A DNA stretch of 64,000 nt from Polaribacter dokdonensis (GCF_024362345.1 NZ_CP101505.1:1571501-1635500); one strand, 5' to 3'; counted from the stretch's first letter, positions 1-9,454 are shown. Numbers and translations are program-made. Notes: generated by a model from the sequence alone, not told the origin.

Positions 1-2217
1 CTTTATACCATTTATACAGAGACCAATTCAATTACAGAAGACAATACTCCTATATTTTTTGAAGCTATAGATACAGGATCAATAGAATATGTACCCACAG
101 AAATAATAACAGAGACCACAATAAATTACGCTAATATACTTTTAGCTGTATACCTCTTAGTTTCATTAATTTTATTAATACGTTTTAGTAGAAATCTCTA
201 TAAAATCTTATCAAAAATACATCAGAATAATAAGATTATTCATGACAATGCCATCTTAGTTTTAGTTGAAGATAAAATTTTACCACATACCTTTTGGAAT
301 TATATTTTCATCAACAAAAAACAATATGAACTAAATGAAATTGAAGATGAATTATTTACACATGAGCTAACTCATGCTACCCAAAAGCACACGTTAGATA
401 TTTTAATTCTAGAGCTATTTCAAATTATATTTTGGATAAATCCGTTATTTATTTTTCTAAAAAAAGCAATTCAAATAAATCACGAGTTTTTAGCTGACGA
501 AAATGTAATCACACAACATAATAACACCCAAGAATATCAGTACTTATTATTGAATAAAGCTGCTTGGAAAAACGAATATTACTTGGCCAGTAATTTAAAT
601 TACCTAGTAACTAAAAAAAGATTAAAAATGATGACAACCACAAGTTCCCCAACTAAAATCTTACTAAAAAAGTTAGCGATTGCTCCTTTATTAGTAGCCT
701 TTACTTTTCTTTTTGCTCAAAGAATAGAAGCCCAAGAAGAAAAGGAAATTAAAGAAGAAGCTATAGAAACTATTGTAGAGGTAGTTCCTTTTCAAAAAAT
801 GGATTTATCTGATCTTGAAATGTATAAAAATTATTATTACAAAAACTTAACCATTCAAAGAAAAGATAAAAACGGAAAAATTATAATAAAAAAATATAGT
901 GAATTAAATGAGGAAGAAAAGAAAAGACTAGTTCCTCCTCCACCTTTAAAATTCGACAAAAAAGTTCCAACTAAAAACCAATTTGAAGCTCTAAAAGATG
1001 GTAAAAAATATGCTGTTTGGATTGATGGAAAAGTGGTGAAAAATGAAGTTTTAAAAAAATATAAGGCAATAGACTTTGCAAGATATTCTAACAGTCATGT
1101 ATATAAAAATGCTAGAAGCAAACGTTTTCCTCAAGAGAATCAAGCCCATTTAGAAACTACAGCTTTTTTTAATGCTCAAAATAAAAAACGAGTAGAAAAA
1201 TTTATGGACTATCTAAAGGATGAATATAACATTATAGAAATAGAGGAGAAAAAAGAGGAACGTGAGCTTGAAGAAATTAAAGAGCAACCTAAAAAGAGAA
1301 AGTACAATCTACCAAGTAGTAATGGGTCTAAGCAAAGTACTAACGCAAACTTTAAATTAATTGATAAAGTTCAAAAAGACCCAAAGTTTAATAAAAGTTG
1401 GTTCATTACAATTGATGGTCAAAAATATTACTACACGTTTGATAAAAATGAAAGAATAGCTAGATATTACAAAAATGGAAAATTTGTAAACTTAGATATT
1501 GTAAAAGAGTATAATAAGAAACATAAAATATTCGAAAGTTTAAAAGCTGAAGGAAAACATTATATCCATAAAAGTAACTCTGAAAAAGAAGTAATTGATA
1601 GAGAGTTTTCAGATTTGGGTGGAATGTATTTTAGAATGTCTAGAGCAGATAAAAACAAAGTTACTAGACCAGAAAACCCTTTTAGACCTTACATCAGATT
1701 AATGAAAAATAATGTTGTTTTCTATAAGTTAAGAAAAGATTTAACAGAAGAAGATAAATTATTATTTCCCCCTCCACCTGCTCCAATGAATGCATCTGAA
1801 GAAGAAAAGCAAAAAGCAAAAATAGAATTCGAAAACTGGAAAAGAAGAACTGGTAATACTTTAAATAAAATACCTCCAGCACCAAAAAAGGCTAAGAAAA
1901 AACGTAAGCAAAAAGTAGATCAAAATAATGTTGCTAAGTCTTTAAAGGTAAAAGATACAATACCTGTAAAGAAAAAACAACCTAAAATTACGTTAGAAAA
2001 TGTAGATAAATTAAAAGAAAAGTCTTTTATAAAAGCATTAGAGAACCTAACAGAAGAAGAGAAGAAAAAAAACAGAGAAAAAGTAACTTATTATTTAAAT
2101 GGTAAAGTAATACAACAGAAAGATATTAATAAGATAAAGCCTAATTCTATTAAAAGCACCCATATAAATAGAGAAAAAGATGGTTCTAAATCCGTAAGAA
2201 TTATCACTAAACTTTAA
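1..2217 (+). CDS. M56 family (BlaR1-like) metallopeptidase, 5' end outside window
   Basis: The frame is open from base 1, so the gene starts upstream; about 738 codons are visible. A transmembrane helix lies near residues 40-62. The zinc motif HELTH is at residues 121-125, followed by the hydrophobic FQIIFWINPLFIF stretch and EFLADE, the usual M56/BlaR1 core. A further membrane helix (APLLVAFTFLFAQ) precedes a highly charged, Lys/Glu-rich C-terminal region of about 490 residues, presumably periplasmic. That region carries repeated pieces: two EEEK/EEDK...PPPP segments and several short GK-Y/NGK-V units. Family members sense envelope stress or beta-lactams and usually cleave a BlaI-type repressor encoded just upstream; that gene would lie outside the window. 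Substrate and signal are unknown. An ATG at 550 is internal, not the true start. Confidence 0.88.
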   Translation, partial: LYTIYTETNSITEDNTPIFFEAIDTGSIEYVPTEIITETTINYANILLAVYLLVSLILLIRFSRNLYKILSKIHQNNKIIHDNAILVLVEDKILPHTFWNYIFINKKQYELNEIEDELFTHELTHATQKHTLDILILELFQIIFWINPLFIFLKKAIQINHEFLADENVITQHNNTQEYQYLLLNKAAWKNEYYLASNLNYLVTKKRLKMMTTTSSPTKILLKKLAIAPLLVAFTFLFAQRIEAQEEKEIKEEAIETIVEVVPFQKMDLSDLEMYKNYYYKNLTIQRKDKNGKIIIKKYSELNEEEKKRLVPPPPLKFDKKVPTKNQFEALKDGKKYAVWIDGKVVKNEVLKKYKAIDFARYSNSHVYKNARSKRFPQENQAHLETTAFFNAQNKKRVEKFMDYLKDEYNIIEIEEKKEERELEEIKEQPKKRKYNLPSSNGSKQSTNANFKLIDKVQKDPKFNKSWFITIDGQKYYYTFDKNERIARYYKNGKFVNLDIVKEYNKKHKIFESLKAEGKHYIHKSNSEKEVIDREFSDLGGMYFRMSRADKNKVTRPENPFRPYIRLMKNNVVFYKLRKDLTEEDKLLFPPPPAPMNASEEEKQKAKIEFENWKRRTGNTLNKIPPAPKKAKKKRKQKVDQNNVAKSLKVKDTIPVKKKQPKITLENVDKLKEKSFIKALENLTEEEKKKNREKVTYYLNGKVIQQKDINKIKPNSIKSTHINREKDGSKSVRIITKL

Positions 2218-2268
2218 AAGTTCAAAATATTAATATAGAACTGAAGCTTCTTGACAAATAAAATAGAA

Positions 2269-2294
2269 AAACCTCGCAAATTCGAGGTTTTTTT
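2269..2294 (+). terminator. Rho-independent terminator after the M56 gene
   Basis: AAACCTCG / CGAGGTTT form an 8-bp stem around a 6-base loop, followed by a T-run. It lies about 50 bases after the M56 stop codon. Confidence 0.85.
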
Positions 2295-2346
2295 ATGTAA
2301 CAAATTCAGATTAAATACGTTGTAAGTATACCTAAAAACTACAATT

Positions 2347-3447
2347 GTGCTTAAAACTTTCTTTCTTACTTGTTCTGGAGTTGATAAAAATCTAATAAAT
2401 AAATGTTCTAATGGTGAACAAAATAAATATGCTGGTATTGGTGCTACCGTTTTTTTTACAGCAGTAATGGCTACAATAGCTGGCTCTTATGCTTTGTATA
2501 CTGTTTTTGATAATTTGTACACTGCCATTTTCTTCGGATTAATTTGGGGTTTACTCATCTTTAATTTAGACAGGTTTATAGTATCTACCATTAAAAAATC
2601 AGATTCTAAATGGAAAGAAGTAGCACAAGCAACACCAAGAATTATTTTGGCAATTATTATAGCCGTTGTTATTTCTAAACCTTTAGAATTAAAGTTATTT
2701 GAAAAAGAAATCAATCAGGTTTTACTTTCAGAAAAAAACCAAATGACTTTAGATAATAAAACCCAAATTGCACAACAATTCACTCCAGAAATTAGCAAAA
2801 TTAATACAGAAATTGAGACTTTAAAAAACGAGATTCTTACCAAAGAAAATGAAACTAATGCCTTGTATCAAATTTATATTTCTGAAGCAGAAGGCACAGC
2901 TGGAACCAAAAAATTAGGTAAGGGACCAGTTTATGAAGAGAAAAGAGCAAAGCATGATGCTTCATTATTGGCTTTACAAGAATTAAAAACAAATAATTCT
3001 TTAAAAATTGCAGAGAAAGAAAAATCGATTAATGCTTTAATTGCACAACAAAAATCAGCGGAAACAAAATCGCAACCTATAATTTCTAATTTTGATGGTT
3101 TAATGGCTAGAATTAATGCATTAGGTAAGTTACCATTCTTTACCTCATTTTTTATATTCTTACTGTTTTTAGCTATTGAAACATCACCAATCATTGCAAA
3201 ATTATTAGCACCAAAAGGTGAATATGATTTTAAAATAGAAGAAAAATTATCCGCTGTTAAAACTTGGGCAACTCAGCAAATGCAACAAAGAGAACAAATG
3301 CTAAATGCAGATGTTACTATAGATAATAAAGTGTACAAAGATATTACTGCTGATGAAGAATTGTATGACTACAAACAAAAAATGGCTAGAGAACTCATGA
3401 AATTACAAGCAGATTCATTTTACAAGAAACAGCAAAAAATGCTGTAA
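2347..3447 (+). CDS. DUF4407 domain-containing membrane protein
   Basis: A 366-residue protein of unknown function resembling the DUF4407 family. Three N-terminal transmembrane helices are visible (about residues 28-54, 57-79 and 97-114). They are followed by a long coiled-coil-rich soluble stretch (about 125-250, rich in Glu, Lys and Gln) and a last helix near 268-290 (FFIFLLFLAIETSP). The start is a GTG; no in-frame ATG fits better upstream. The gene stands alone, with a terminator before it and a convergent small-RNA candidate after it. Known relatives are uncharacterised inner-membrane proteins, so no reaction is proposed. Confidence 0.8.
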   Translation: MLKTFFLTCSGVDKNLINKCSNGEQNKYAGIGATVFFTAVMATIAGSYALYTVFDNLYTAIFFGLIWGLLIFNLDRFIVSTIKKSDSKWKEVAQATPRIILAIIIAVVISKPLELKLFEKEINQVLLSEKNQMTLDNKTQIAQQFTPEISKINTEIETLKNEILTKENETNALYQIYISEAEGTAGTKKLGKGPVYEEKRAKHDASLLALQELKTNNSLKIAEKEKSINALIAQQKSAETKSQPIISNFDGLMARINALGKLPFFTSFFIFLLFLAIETSPIIAKLLAPKGEYDFKIEEKLSAVKTWATQQMQQREQMLNADVTIDNKVYKDITADEELYDYKQKMARELMKLQADSFYKKQQKML

Positions 3448-3564
3448 TTGATAACTTCTTCTTTTTATAATTGAAATATTACAAACTAGTTTAGCTAAGT
3501 TTAACTAGCATTCTTAATTTTTATAATGTTACAAATTTATAAATGATGATAAACAATATTGCTA

Positions 3565-3677
3565 TAAAATAAAAAAAGCGTCCCTTTAAAGGGAAGCTTT
3601 CCATTGGTTAACAAAACCAAGACACTTTTACGAAAGTGCCAAAACAACACAACTTTATCACTCTAACAAAAAGTGAT
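3565..3677 (-). ncRNA. Candidate small RNA of about 110 nt, unknown family
   Basis: This lies in the only gap over 300 bases (3448-3806). On the minus strand there is a flavobacterial -7 box TATATTTG (3681-3688), then four stem-loops in a row: ATCACT/AGTGAT (3677-3657), an 8-bp stem GGCACTTT/AAAGTGTC with loop CGTA (3640-3621), TTGGTT/AACCAA (3620-3604), and AAAGC-TCCC/GGGA-GCTTT (3600-3574) followed by a T-tract that reads as an intrinsic terminator. The second stem contains a G-U pair that exists only if the minus strand is transcribed. No open reading frame of note. It does not show the SRP RNA signature loop and is too short for tmRNA. Ends are approximate. Confidence 0.6.
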
Positions 3678-3680
3678 GCA

Positions 3681-3688
3681 CAAATATA
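3681..3688 (-). promoter_or_regulatory. -7 promoter element for the small RNA
   Basis: Reads TATATTTG on the minus strand, matching the Bacteroidota TAnnTTTG box. The start would fall at the first hairpin of the RNA. A clear -33 TTG is not visible. Confidence 0.55.
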
Positions 3689-3763
3689 GTTAGATTTTAG
3701 AAATCATAAAATAAATATCCTTTTTTTTACTATTTTCTGAATGCTCTATTAATTGATAGATTG

Positions 3764-3771
3764 TATCTTTG
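3764..3771 (+). promoter_or_regulatory. -7 promoter element for lysS
   Basis: TATCTTTG matches TAnnTTTG and sits 35 bases before the lysS ATG. It lies downstream of the hairpin region, so the hairpins are not part of the lysS leader when this promoter is used. Confidence 0.65.
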
Positions 3772-3806
3772 CACCCATTATTTAACACTAGAAATTTACA
3801 AAGCAA

Positions 3807-5504
3807 ATGCAATTATCAGAACAAGAAGTTGTACGTAGAGAAAAGCTCGCAAAATTAAGAGAATTGGGTATAAACCCTTACCCAGCAGATTTATTCCCAT
3901 TAGATTCTAATTCTAAAGAAATAAAAAACAATTTTGAAGAGAACAAAAAGGTTGTTATTGCTGGTAGATTAATGTCTAGAAGAATACAAGGTAAAGCCTC
4001 TTTTGCAGAGTTACAAGATGGTGAAGGTAGAATACAAGTATATTTCAATCGTGATGAAATTTGTACTGGAGAAGACAAAACATTATACAATGATGTTTAT
4101 AAAAAATTACTAGATATTGGCGATTTTATTGGTATAGAAGGTACTTTGTTCACCACACAAGTAGGTGAAAAAACAGTAATGGTTAAAGACTTTAAATTAC
4201 TTTCTAAAGCTTTAAAACCTTTACCATTACCAAAAGTAGATGCAGATGGTAATACTTATGATGCCTTTAACGATCCAGAAATGCGTTACAGACAACGTTA
4301 TGCAGATTTGGTAGTAAACCCAAATGTAAAAGAAGTGTTTATTAAAAGAACTAAGTTGTTTAATGCAATGCGTTCTTTCTTTAATAATGCTGGTTATTTT
4401 GAGGTAGAAACACCTGTTTTACAACCAATTCCTGGAGGTGCAGCTGCAAGACCATTTATTACACATCACAATTCTTTAGATATACCTTTATACATGAGAA
4501 TTGCTAATGAGTTGTATTTAAAAAGACTTATTGTTGGTGGTTTTGATGGTATATATGAGTTTTCTAAAAACTTTAGAAATGAAGGAATGGATAGAACTCA
4601 TAATCCTGAATTTACAGCAATGGAAATCTATGTTTCTTACAAAGATTACAATTGGATGATGGATTTCTGTGAGCAACTTTTAGAGCATTGTGCAATTGCT
4701 GTTAATGGAACATCAAAAGCAACATTTGGTGAGCATGATATCGATTTTAAAGCACCTTATGCTAGGGTAACCATGGCAGATTCTATTAAGCATTTTACAG
4801 GTTTTGACATTACAGGTAAAACCGAAGATGAAATTAGAGCAGCAGCAAAATCAATGAATATTGAGGTTGATGAAACCATGGGTAAAGGAAAATTAATCGA
4901 TGAAATTTTTGGCGAAAAATGTGAAGGAAACTACATTCAGCCAACTTTTATTACAGATTATCCTAAAGAAATGTCTCCACTTTGTAAAGAGCACAGAGAC
5001 AACCCAGAATTAACTGAGCGTTTTGAGTTGATGGTTTGTGGTAAAGAAATTGCAAATGCATATTCTGAGTTGAATGATCCAATTGACCAACGTGAACGTT
5101 TTGAGCATCAATTAAAATTAGCTGCAAAAGGTGATGATGAAGCTACAGAATTTATAGATCATGATTTCTTGAGAGCTTTAGAATATGGTATGCCACCAAC
5201 ATCTGGAATGGGAATTGGAATGGACAGATTAATTATGTTCTTAACCAACAATCAATCTATACAAGAAGTGTTATTTTTCCCTCAAATGAGACCAGAGAAA
5301 AAAGCGCCTTCTATTGAGTTAAATGATGAAGAAAAAGAAGTTTTAGCAATCATTACAAAAGCCGAAAAAATAGAACTAGTAACTTTAAAAACACAGTCTG
5401 GTTTGTCTAACAAAAAATGGGATAAAACCATTAAAGGCTTAACAAAAAAAGAAGTTGCCAAAGTTTCTAAAACGGATGAAGGTTTGTTTGTAGAAGCTTT
5501 ATAA
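3807..5504 (+). CDS. lysS: Lysine--tRNA ligase (class II)
   Basis: Charges tRNA-Lys with lysine using ATP in the cytoplasm. An N-terminal OB-fold anticodon-binding domain (about residues 45-145) precedes the class II catalytic core. Motif 2 is FRNEGMDRTHNPEFTAMEIY and motif 3 is GMGIGMDRLIMF. The protein has 565 residues, about 60 more than the E. coli enzyme. The surplus is a lysine-rich C-terminal tail after the motif 3 region (from about residue 503), as seen in Bacteroidota enzymes. Single-gene unit with its own promoter and a strong terminator. Confidence 0.97.
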   Translation: MQLSEQEVVRREKLAKLRELGINPYPADLFPLDSNSKEIKNNFEENKKVVIAGRLMSRRIQGKASFAELQDGEGRIQVYFNRDEICTGEDKTLYNDVYKKLLDIGDFIGIEGTLFTTQVGEKTVMVKDFKLLSKALKPLPLPKVDADGNTYDAFNDPEMRYRQRYADLVVNPNVKEVFIKRTKLFNAMRSFFNNAGYFEVETPVLQPIPGGAAARPFITHHNSLDIPLYMRIANELYLKRLIVGGFDGIYEFSKNFRNEGMDRTHNPEFTAMEIYVSYKDYNWMMDFCEQLLEHCAIAVNGTSKATFGEHDIDFKAPYARVTMADSIKHFTGFDITGKTEDEIRAAAKSMNIEVDETMGKGKLIDEIFGEKCEGNYIQPTFITDYPKEMSPLCKEHRDNPELTERFELMVCGKEIANAYSELNDPIDQRERFEHQLKLAAKGDDEATEFIDHDFLRALEYGMPPTSGMGIGMDRLIMFLTNNQSIQEVLFFPQMRPEKKAPSIELNDEEKEVLAIITKAEKIELVTLKTQSGLSNKKWDKTIKGLTKKEVAKVSKTDEGLFVEAL

Positions 5505-5532
5505 TAAAGCTTAAAAAAGAATATATTTTTAA

Positions 5533-5567
5533 AAAGGAACTGTGAAACATTCAGTTCCTTTTTTTTA
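5533..5567 (+). terminator. Rho-independent terminator after lysS
   Basis: A 10-bp perfect stem AAAGGAACTG / CAGTTCCTTT with a 9-base loop, running into a T-tract. Confidence 0.92.
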
Positions 5568-5581
5568 TGAATAAGATTAAA

Positions 5582-5612
5582 TTGTTTATTAAAAATAAAT
5601 CTGATAATTTTG
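5582..5612 (+). promoter_or_regulatory. Promoter of the glsA operon
   Basis: TTG (5582-5584), 20 bases, then TAATTTTG (5605-5612): both Bacteroidota elements at accepted spacing, 18 bases before the ATG. Confidence 0.65.
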
Positions 5613-5630
5613 ATAAAAACAAAATTGTAA

Positions 5631-6548
5631 ATGAAAAACTGCCAAAATATTATAGAGCGAATTTATTCAGATCTTAAAGACATAAAAGATGATGGTAAAG
5701 TAGCGAATTACATACCAGAACTTGGCACAATTTCTCCTAACAATTTTGGGGCACATATTACAACAGCAAAAAAAGAATCTTTTGGTATTGGAGATTATGA
5801 CAAGAAGTTTTCTATACAAAGTATTTCTAAAATTTTATCATTAACATTAGCTTATCATTTAGAAGGTGAGAACCTCTGGAAAAGGGTTGATGTTGAACCT
5901 TCAGGTAATGCCTTTAACTCTTTACAGCAATTAGATGATGATTGTGGAATACCAAGAAATCCATTTATAAATGCTGGAGCAATTGTTATTTGCGATGTTT
6001 TAGTAACTCATTTAGAAAATCCTAAAGATGATTTTTTAAAATTTTGTAGAGAAATTGCCAACAATCAAACTTTAGAATATTGTAAAAAAGTGGCAGCCTC
6101 AGAAAGAGAAACTGGTTACAGAAATTTTGCATTATGTAACTTTATCAAATCTTTTGGTAACATAAAAAATGATGTAGAAGATGTCTTAGATTTCTATTTT
6201 CATATATGTGCTTTAGAAATGAGCTGTAAAGAACTCTCTGAGATTTTCTTATACCTTACAGAAGATGTAAAAATCACTTATAAAGAAAAAGAAATTCTTA
6301 ACAAAAACGAGGCAAAAAGAATAAATGCAATTATGCTTACTTGTGGTTTTTATGATGAAGCAGGAGAATTTGCATTTAAAGTTGGCTTACCAGGAAAAAG
6401 TGGTGTTGGTGGTGGAATTATAGCTGTACAACCCAATGAATATTGCATTGCTGTTTGGAGCCCAAAATTAAACAAGAAAGGAAATTCTTATAAAGGAATG
6501 CTTTTTCTAGAAGAATTTACAACTGCAACAACCTCATCTATATTTTAA
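5631..6548 (+). CDS. glsA: Glutaminase A
   Basis: Hydrolyses glutamine to glutamate and ammonia. At 305 residues it has the usual length of the bacterial serine-dependent glutaminase family (beta-lactamase-like fold). The catalytic S-x-x-K is visible as S64-I-S-K67 within FSIQSISK. Also recognisable are NPFINAGAI and the C-terminal glycine-rich GKSGVGGGI. Only 5 bases separate it from the following secreted-protein gene, so the two are probably cotranscribed. Confidence 0.94.
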   Translation: MKNCQNIIERIYSDLKDIKDDGKVANYIPELGTISPNNFGAHITTAKKESFGIGDYDKKFSIQSISKILSLTLAYHLEGENLWKRVDVEPSGNAFNSLQQLDDDCGIPRNPFINAGAIVICDVLVTHLENPKDDFLKFCREIANNQTLEYCKKVAASERETGYRNFALCNFIKSFGNIKNDVEDVLDFYFHICALEMSCKELSEIFLYLTEDVKITYKEKEILNKNEAKRINAIMLTCGFYDEAGEFAFKVGLPGKSGVGGGIIAVQPNEYCIAVWSPKLNKKGNSYKGMLFLEEFTTATTSSIF

Positions 6549-6553
6549 ATAAA

Positions 6554-7852
6554 ATGAAAAAATATAGTTTAATTATGGCCCTTTTTTTAAGTGCTTTTAT
6601 GTATGCTCAAGAATGGGAAACAGTGGTTTCTTTACCTGGAAATTCACCCATCAAACAAATTGAAATTGTAAATTCTAATAATATTTATGTTTCATCTCAA
6701 TACTATAAATTATACAATTGGAATGGCACAGATTGGTCATCTGTAGGCGATTTTAACCCAGGTTTTAATGGTTTATTTTCTTATGTTTCTGATGATGAAA
6801 TTTATGCCACTCACAATACCTATATCAATGGTAAAAATGAAAATGAGGTAAATTACCTTGCAAAATGGGATGGCCTAAACTGGACTAATTTTGGTGATTT
6901 TAATCAGCCCAAACACATTTATAATTTTAGAGTTCTTTCAGATTCTGAAGTTTATGCAGTTGGTGCTTTTGATGATTTAGAAGATTATAGATGGAGAGCA
7001 GTTGCCAAGTTTAATGGTAGCAATTGGTCTGTTATTGGAAAGGACCAACAATTTGGAGGTACTTATAGTGGTAATAATTCTTTATGGGTAAATAATGAAA
7101 ATGATATTTACAGCAAACATGATGGTTATAGAAGCAATGGTCATCAATTTGTAAAACATTGGGATGGTACTGAATGGAAAGTTTTATCTAATGGAAATTT
7201 AGATGAAACTGATGGTGTTGATAGAATACATTATGTAAGTGAAAATGAAATTTACATTAATACTTGGAACACCAATTTCGATTATGGAGTTATTGGTTAT
7301 TGGGATGGAGATTATTGGAAAATTTTAGGAGACATACAAAGTGCTGTTTTTACCAATGGTTTTTATGGTAGTTTAGACTTTGTTTTTGTGAGTTCTTCAG
7401 AAATTTATGCTTTTGGTTCTGCATTAAGAACTTCTACAAACTATACATATCAAGTTGCAGTATGGAATGGAAACACATGGACAAAATTGGGCAATTTAGA
7501 TGCTAATAAACCTGTAACTGCAGGCTTTTATAAAGATGGCTTTTTATACGTTGGTGGTAGTTTTACTGAAGGAGGTAAAACCTTAATTAAAAGAATTGAT
7601 GCTCAAAAAGTACTGAATACTATTAATTTTAAAACAAAAACTAGAGTAGTTTATCCTAATCCTGTAAAAGATATTTGTAGCCTAAACAAAACCTATAAAA
7701 CTGTAAAAGTATATTCTTTATTGGGCAAAGAATTACTAGCACAAAATAATAGCACTGAAATAAATTTTTCAGATTTTAAGCAAGGTATTTATCTTCTTGA
7801 ACTAACAGATGATGATAACCATAGAATTATTCAAAAAATCATTAAAAATTAG
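6554..7852 (+). CDS. T9SS-sorted secreted beta-propeller-like protein
   Basis: A 432-residue secreted protein. A Sec signal peptide (about residues 1-18, ending YAQ) is followed by repeating units of about 40-60 residues with the pattern KWDG-x-W-x-x-(F/I/L)-G or WNGNTW, suggesting a beta-propeller. A type A T9SS sorting domain follows from about residue 367 (VVYPNPVKD ... GIYLLELTDD ... IIKN). It would be exported through the Sec and T9SS pathways to the cell surface or medium. Ligand unknown. It shares a transcript with glsA by spacing, but a functional link to glutamine use is not evident. Confidence 0.82.
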   Translation: MKKYSLIMALFLSAFMYAQEWETVVSLPGNSPIKQIEIVNSNNIYVSSQYYKLYNWNGTDWSSVGDFNPGFNGLFSYVSDDEIYATHNTYINGKNENEVNYLAKWDGLNWTNFGDFNQPKHIYNFRVLSDSEVYAVGAFDDLEDYRWRAVAKFNGSNWSVIGKDQQFGGTYSGNNSLWVNNENDIYSKHDGYRSNGHQFVKHWDGTEWKVLSNGNLDETDGVDRIHYVSENEIYINTWNTNFDYGVIGYWDGDYWKILGDIQSAVFTNGFYGSLDFVFVSSSEIYAFGSALRTSTNYTYQVAVWNGNTWTKLGNLDANKPVTAGFYKDGFLYVGGSFTEGGKTLIKRIDAQKVLNTINFKTKTRVVYPNPVKDICSLNKTYKTVKVYSLLGKELLAQNNSTEINFSDFKQGIYLLELTDDDNHRIIQKIIKN

Positions 7853-7960
7853 TCAGTATTTTTTGCAATCTTTTTTTAAAACCAGCTATTATATTCATAA
7901 TAAACCTATTAAAATGAATTTCTTTTGTTTTAAAAAATAATTTTAACTTATTTTTACTTT

Positions 7961-8812
7961 ATGAAGTGTAAAAATTGCCATGAAGAATTAAAAGATAATG
8001 CAAATTTCTGCAATAATTGTGGAGGGTTAGTTGTAAAAAATCGTATTCATTTTAAACAACTACTTATCGATTTTTTCATTAATCTTTTTGGAGTAGACAG
8101 TCGTTTCTTTTTAACGATAAAAAAAATGGCTTTAAAACCAGAAGAAGTGGTTTTAGAGTATTTAAATGGTGTTAGAAGACGTTATGTAAATCCGTTTGCT
8201 TTTCTTGCAATTGGTGCTGGTTTATCTCTTATTATCTTTAACTATTTTGCTGATGATTTTATAGCCATACAAAACTCTGTAAATGAAGAACAGATTAGTG
8301 TACTCATAGAACAGTCCAATCAAGAAATACCTTTAGAAAACAGTGCGACTGAAAAAGAAATAGAAAAAATTAAGCTAGAAAAAAAAATAGCAACAATGCA
8401 ATTAGATTCAATGCAAAAAATGTCTGAATTTATGCTGCGTTATTTTAACCTACTTGCTTTTGTTTTTTTACTACTCTATGCAGTTTTAAGTAAATGGACC
8501 TTTTGGAAACCTCATAATTTTGGTGAGCATATTATTATGAACGCTTACCTTTATGGATTTACTACGTTCTTTACCATTATCGCTTTCTTTTTAGCAATAA
8601 CCATACACCCAACTGTATATATGTGTAGTTTTATATTTTCTATAATCTATTACATGTATGCTATAGGAAGAATTTATAAATTATCTCCTGGAAAAAATAT
8701 TCTAAAATTCTTTAGATTTTTATTGGGCTTATTAATTCTATTTATAATTTTTTGTGTTTTAGTTTTTATAGGAGTAGTAGCAGTAGCAGCTTTTGGCTTA
8801 ATAGAATTATAG
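7961..8812 (+). CDS. Zinc-ribbon DUF3667-type membrane protein
   Basis: A 283-residue protein. Residues 3-20 form a zinc ribbon (C3-x2-C6 and C17-x2-C20). They are followed by a segment with GVDSRFFLTIKKM and the RRRYVNPFAF motif typical of DUF3667 proteins, then about five hydrophobic helices (about 78-96, 158-178, 190-212, 215-236 and 248-280). The soluble stretch at 100-150 is charged and probably helical. Function unknown in the family. It converges on rsmG with 12 bases between the stops and no clear hairpin terminator. Confidence 0.75.
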   Translation: MKCKNCHEELKDNANFCNNCGGLVVKNRIHFKQLLIDFFINLFGVDSRFFLTIKKMALKPEEVVLEYLNGVRRRYVNPFAFLAIGAGLSLIIFNYFADDFIAIQNSVNEEQISVLIEQSNQEIPLENSATEKEIEKIKLEKKIATMQLDSMQKMSEFMLRYFNLLAFVFLLLYAVLSKWTFWKPHNFGEHIIMNAYLYGFTTFFTIIAFFLAITIHPTVYMCSFIFSIIYYMYAIGRIYKLSPGKNILKFFRFLLGLLILFIIFCVLVFIGVVAVAAFGLIEL

Positions 8813-8824
8813 AAGTAAAAAAAA

Positions 8825-9454
8825 TTAACCTTTAAACTTCATACCTAAATGAACTACTTTTTTTGTTTCAAAAAAAGGTTCATCAAAATAATTTGGCAAA
8901 TCATAAATAGTTGCTGAAGTATATTTTTGCAACTCTTCTGTTAAATCACCCCCTTTTAAATAAAGAATTCCATTTTTTAAGTCGTGATTTTGCTTTTTTG
9001 CAATTTTACCTTTTGTCCATCTTACAAAAGTTTCCATTTGTGCAACAGCTCTACTAACAATAAAATCGTAAGTATCTTTTACTTCCTCTACTCTACCATG
9101 AGTAGTTCTAACATTTTCTAAACCTAAACCTTCTGCAACCTCATTTACAACCTTAATTTTTTTACCAATAGAATCTACCAAGTGAAATTGAGTTTCAGGA
9201 AATAAAATTGCCAACGGAATTCCTGGAAAACCACCTCCTGTTCCAACGTCCATAACCTTAGAACCAGGCTTAAATGGCATAACTTTTGCTATACCTAAAG
9301 AGTGTAAAACGTGACGCAAATACAGTTCATCTATATCTTTTCTTGAAACTACATTTATCTTTAAATTCCAATCTTTATACAAATCTTGTAATTTAGAAAA
9401 TTGTTCTTTTTGAGTTTCTGTTAAATCTGTAAAGTATTTTAGCAGTATATCCAT
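8825..9454 (-). CDS. rsmG: 16S rRNA (guanine527-N7)-methyltransferase RsmG
   Basis: Methylates N7 of G527 in 16S rRNA using S-adenosylmethionine. At 209 residues it has the family's normal length. The SAM-binding loop is VGTGGGFPGIPLAI at about residues 72-85, preceded by KDWNLKINVVSRKD and LYLRHVLHSL, both characteristic of GidB/RsmG. Followed by the convergent DUF3667 gene; divergent from the desaturase gene across 116 bases. Confidence 0.95.
   Translation of the reverse strand: MDILLKYFTDLTETQKEQFSKLQDLYKDWNLKINVVSRKDIDELYLRHVLHSLGIAKVMPFKPGSKVMDVGTGGGFPGIPLAILFPETQFHLVDSIGKKIKVVNEVAEGLGLENVRTTHGRVEEVKDTYDFIVSRAVAQMETFVRWTKGKIAKKQNHDLKNGILYLKGGDLTEELQKYTSATIYDLPNYFDEPFFETKKVVHLGMKFKG

Noticed and set aside
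3571..3680. T-box or riboswitch leader of lysS on the plus strand
   Set aside because: The likely lysS promoter (3764-3771) lies downstream of the hairpins. The T-run and the G-U pair fit minus-strand transcription, and no T-box core sequence is visible.
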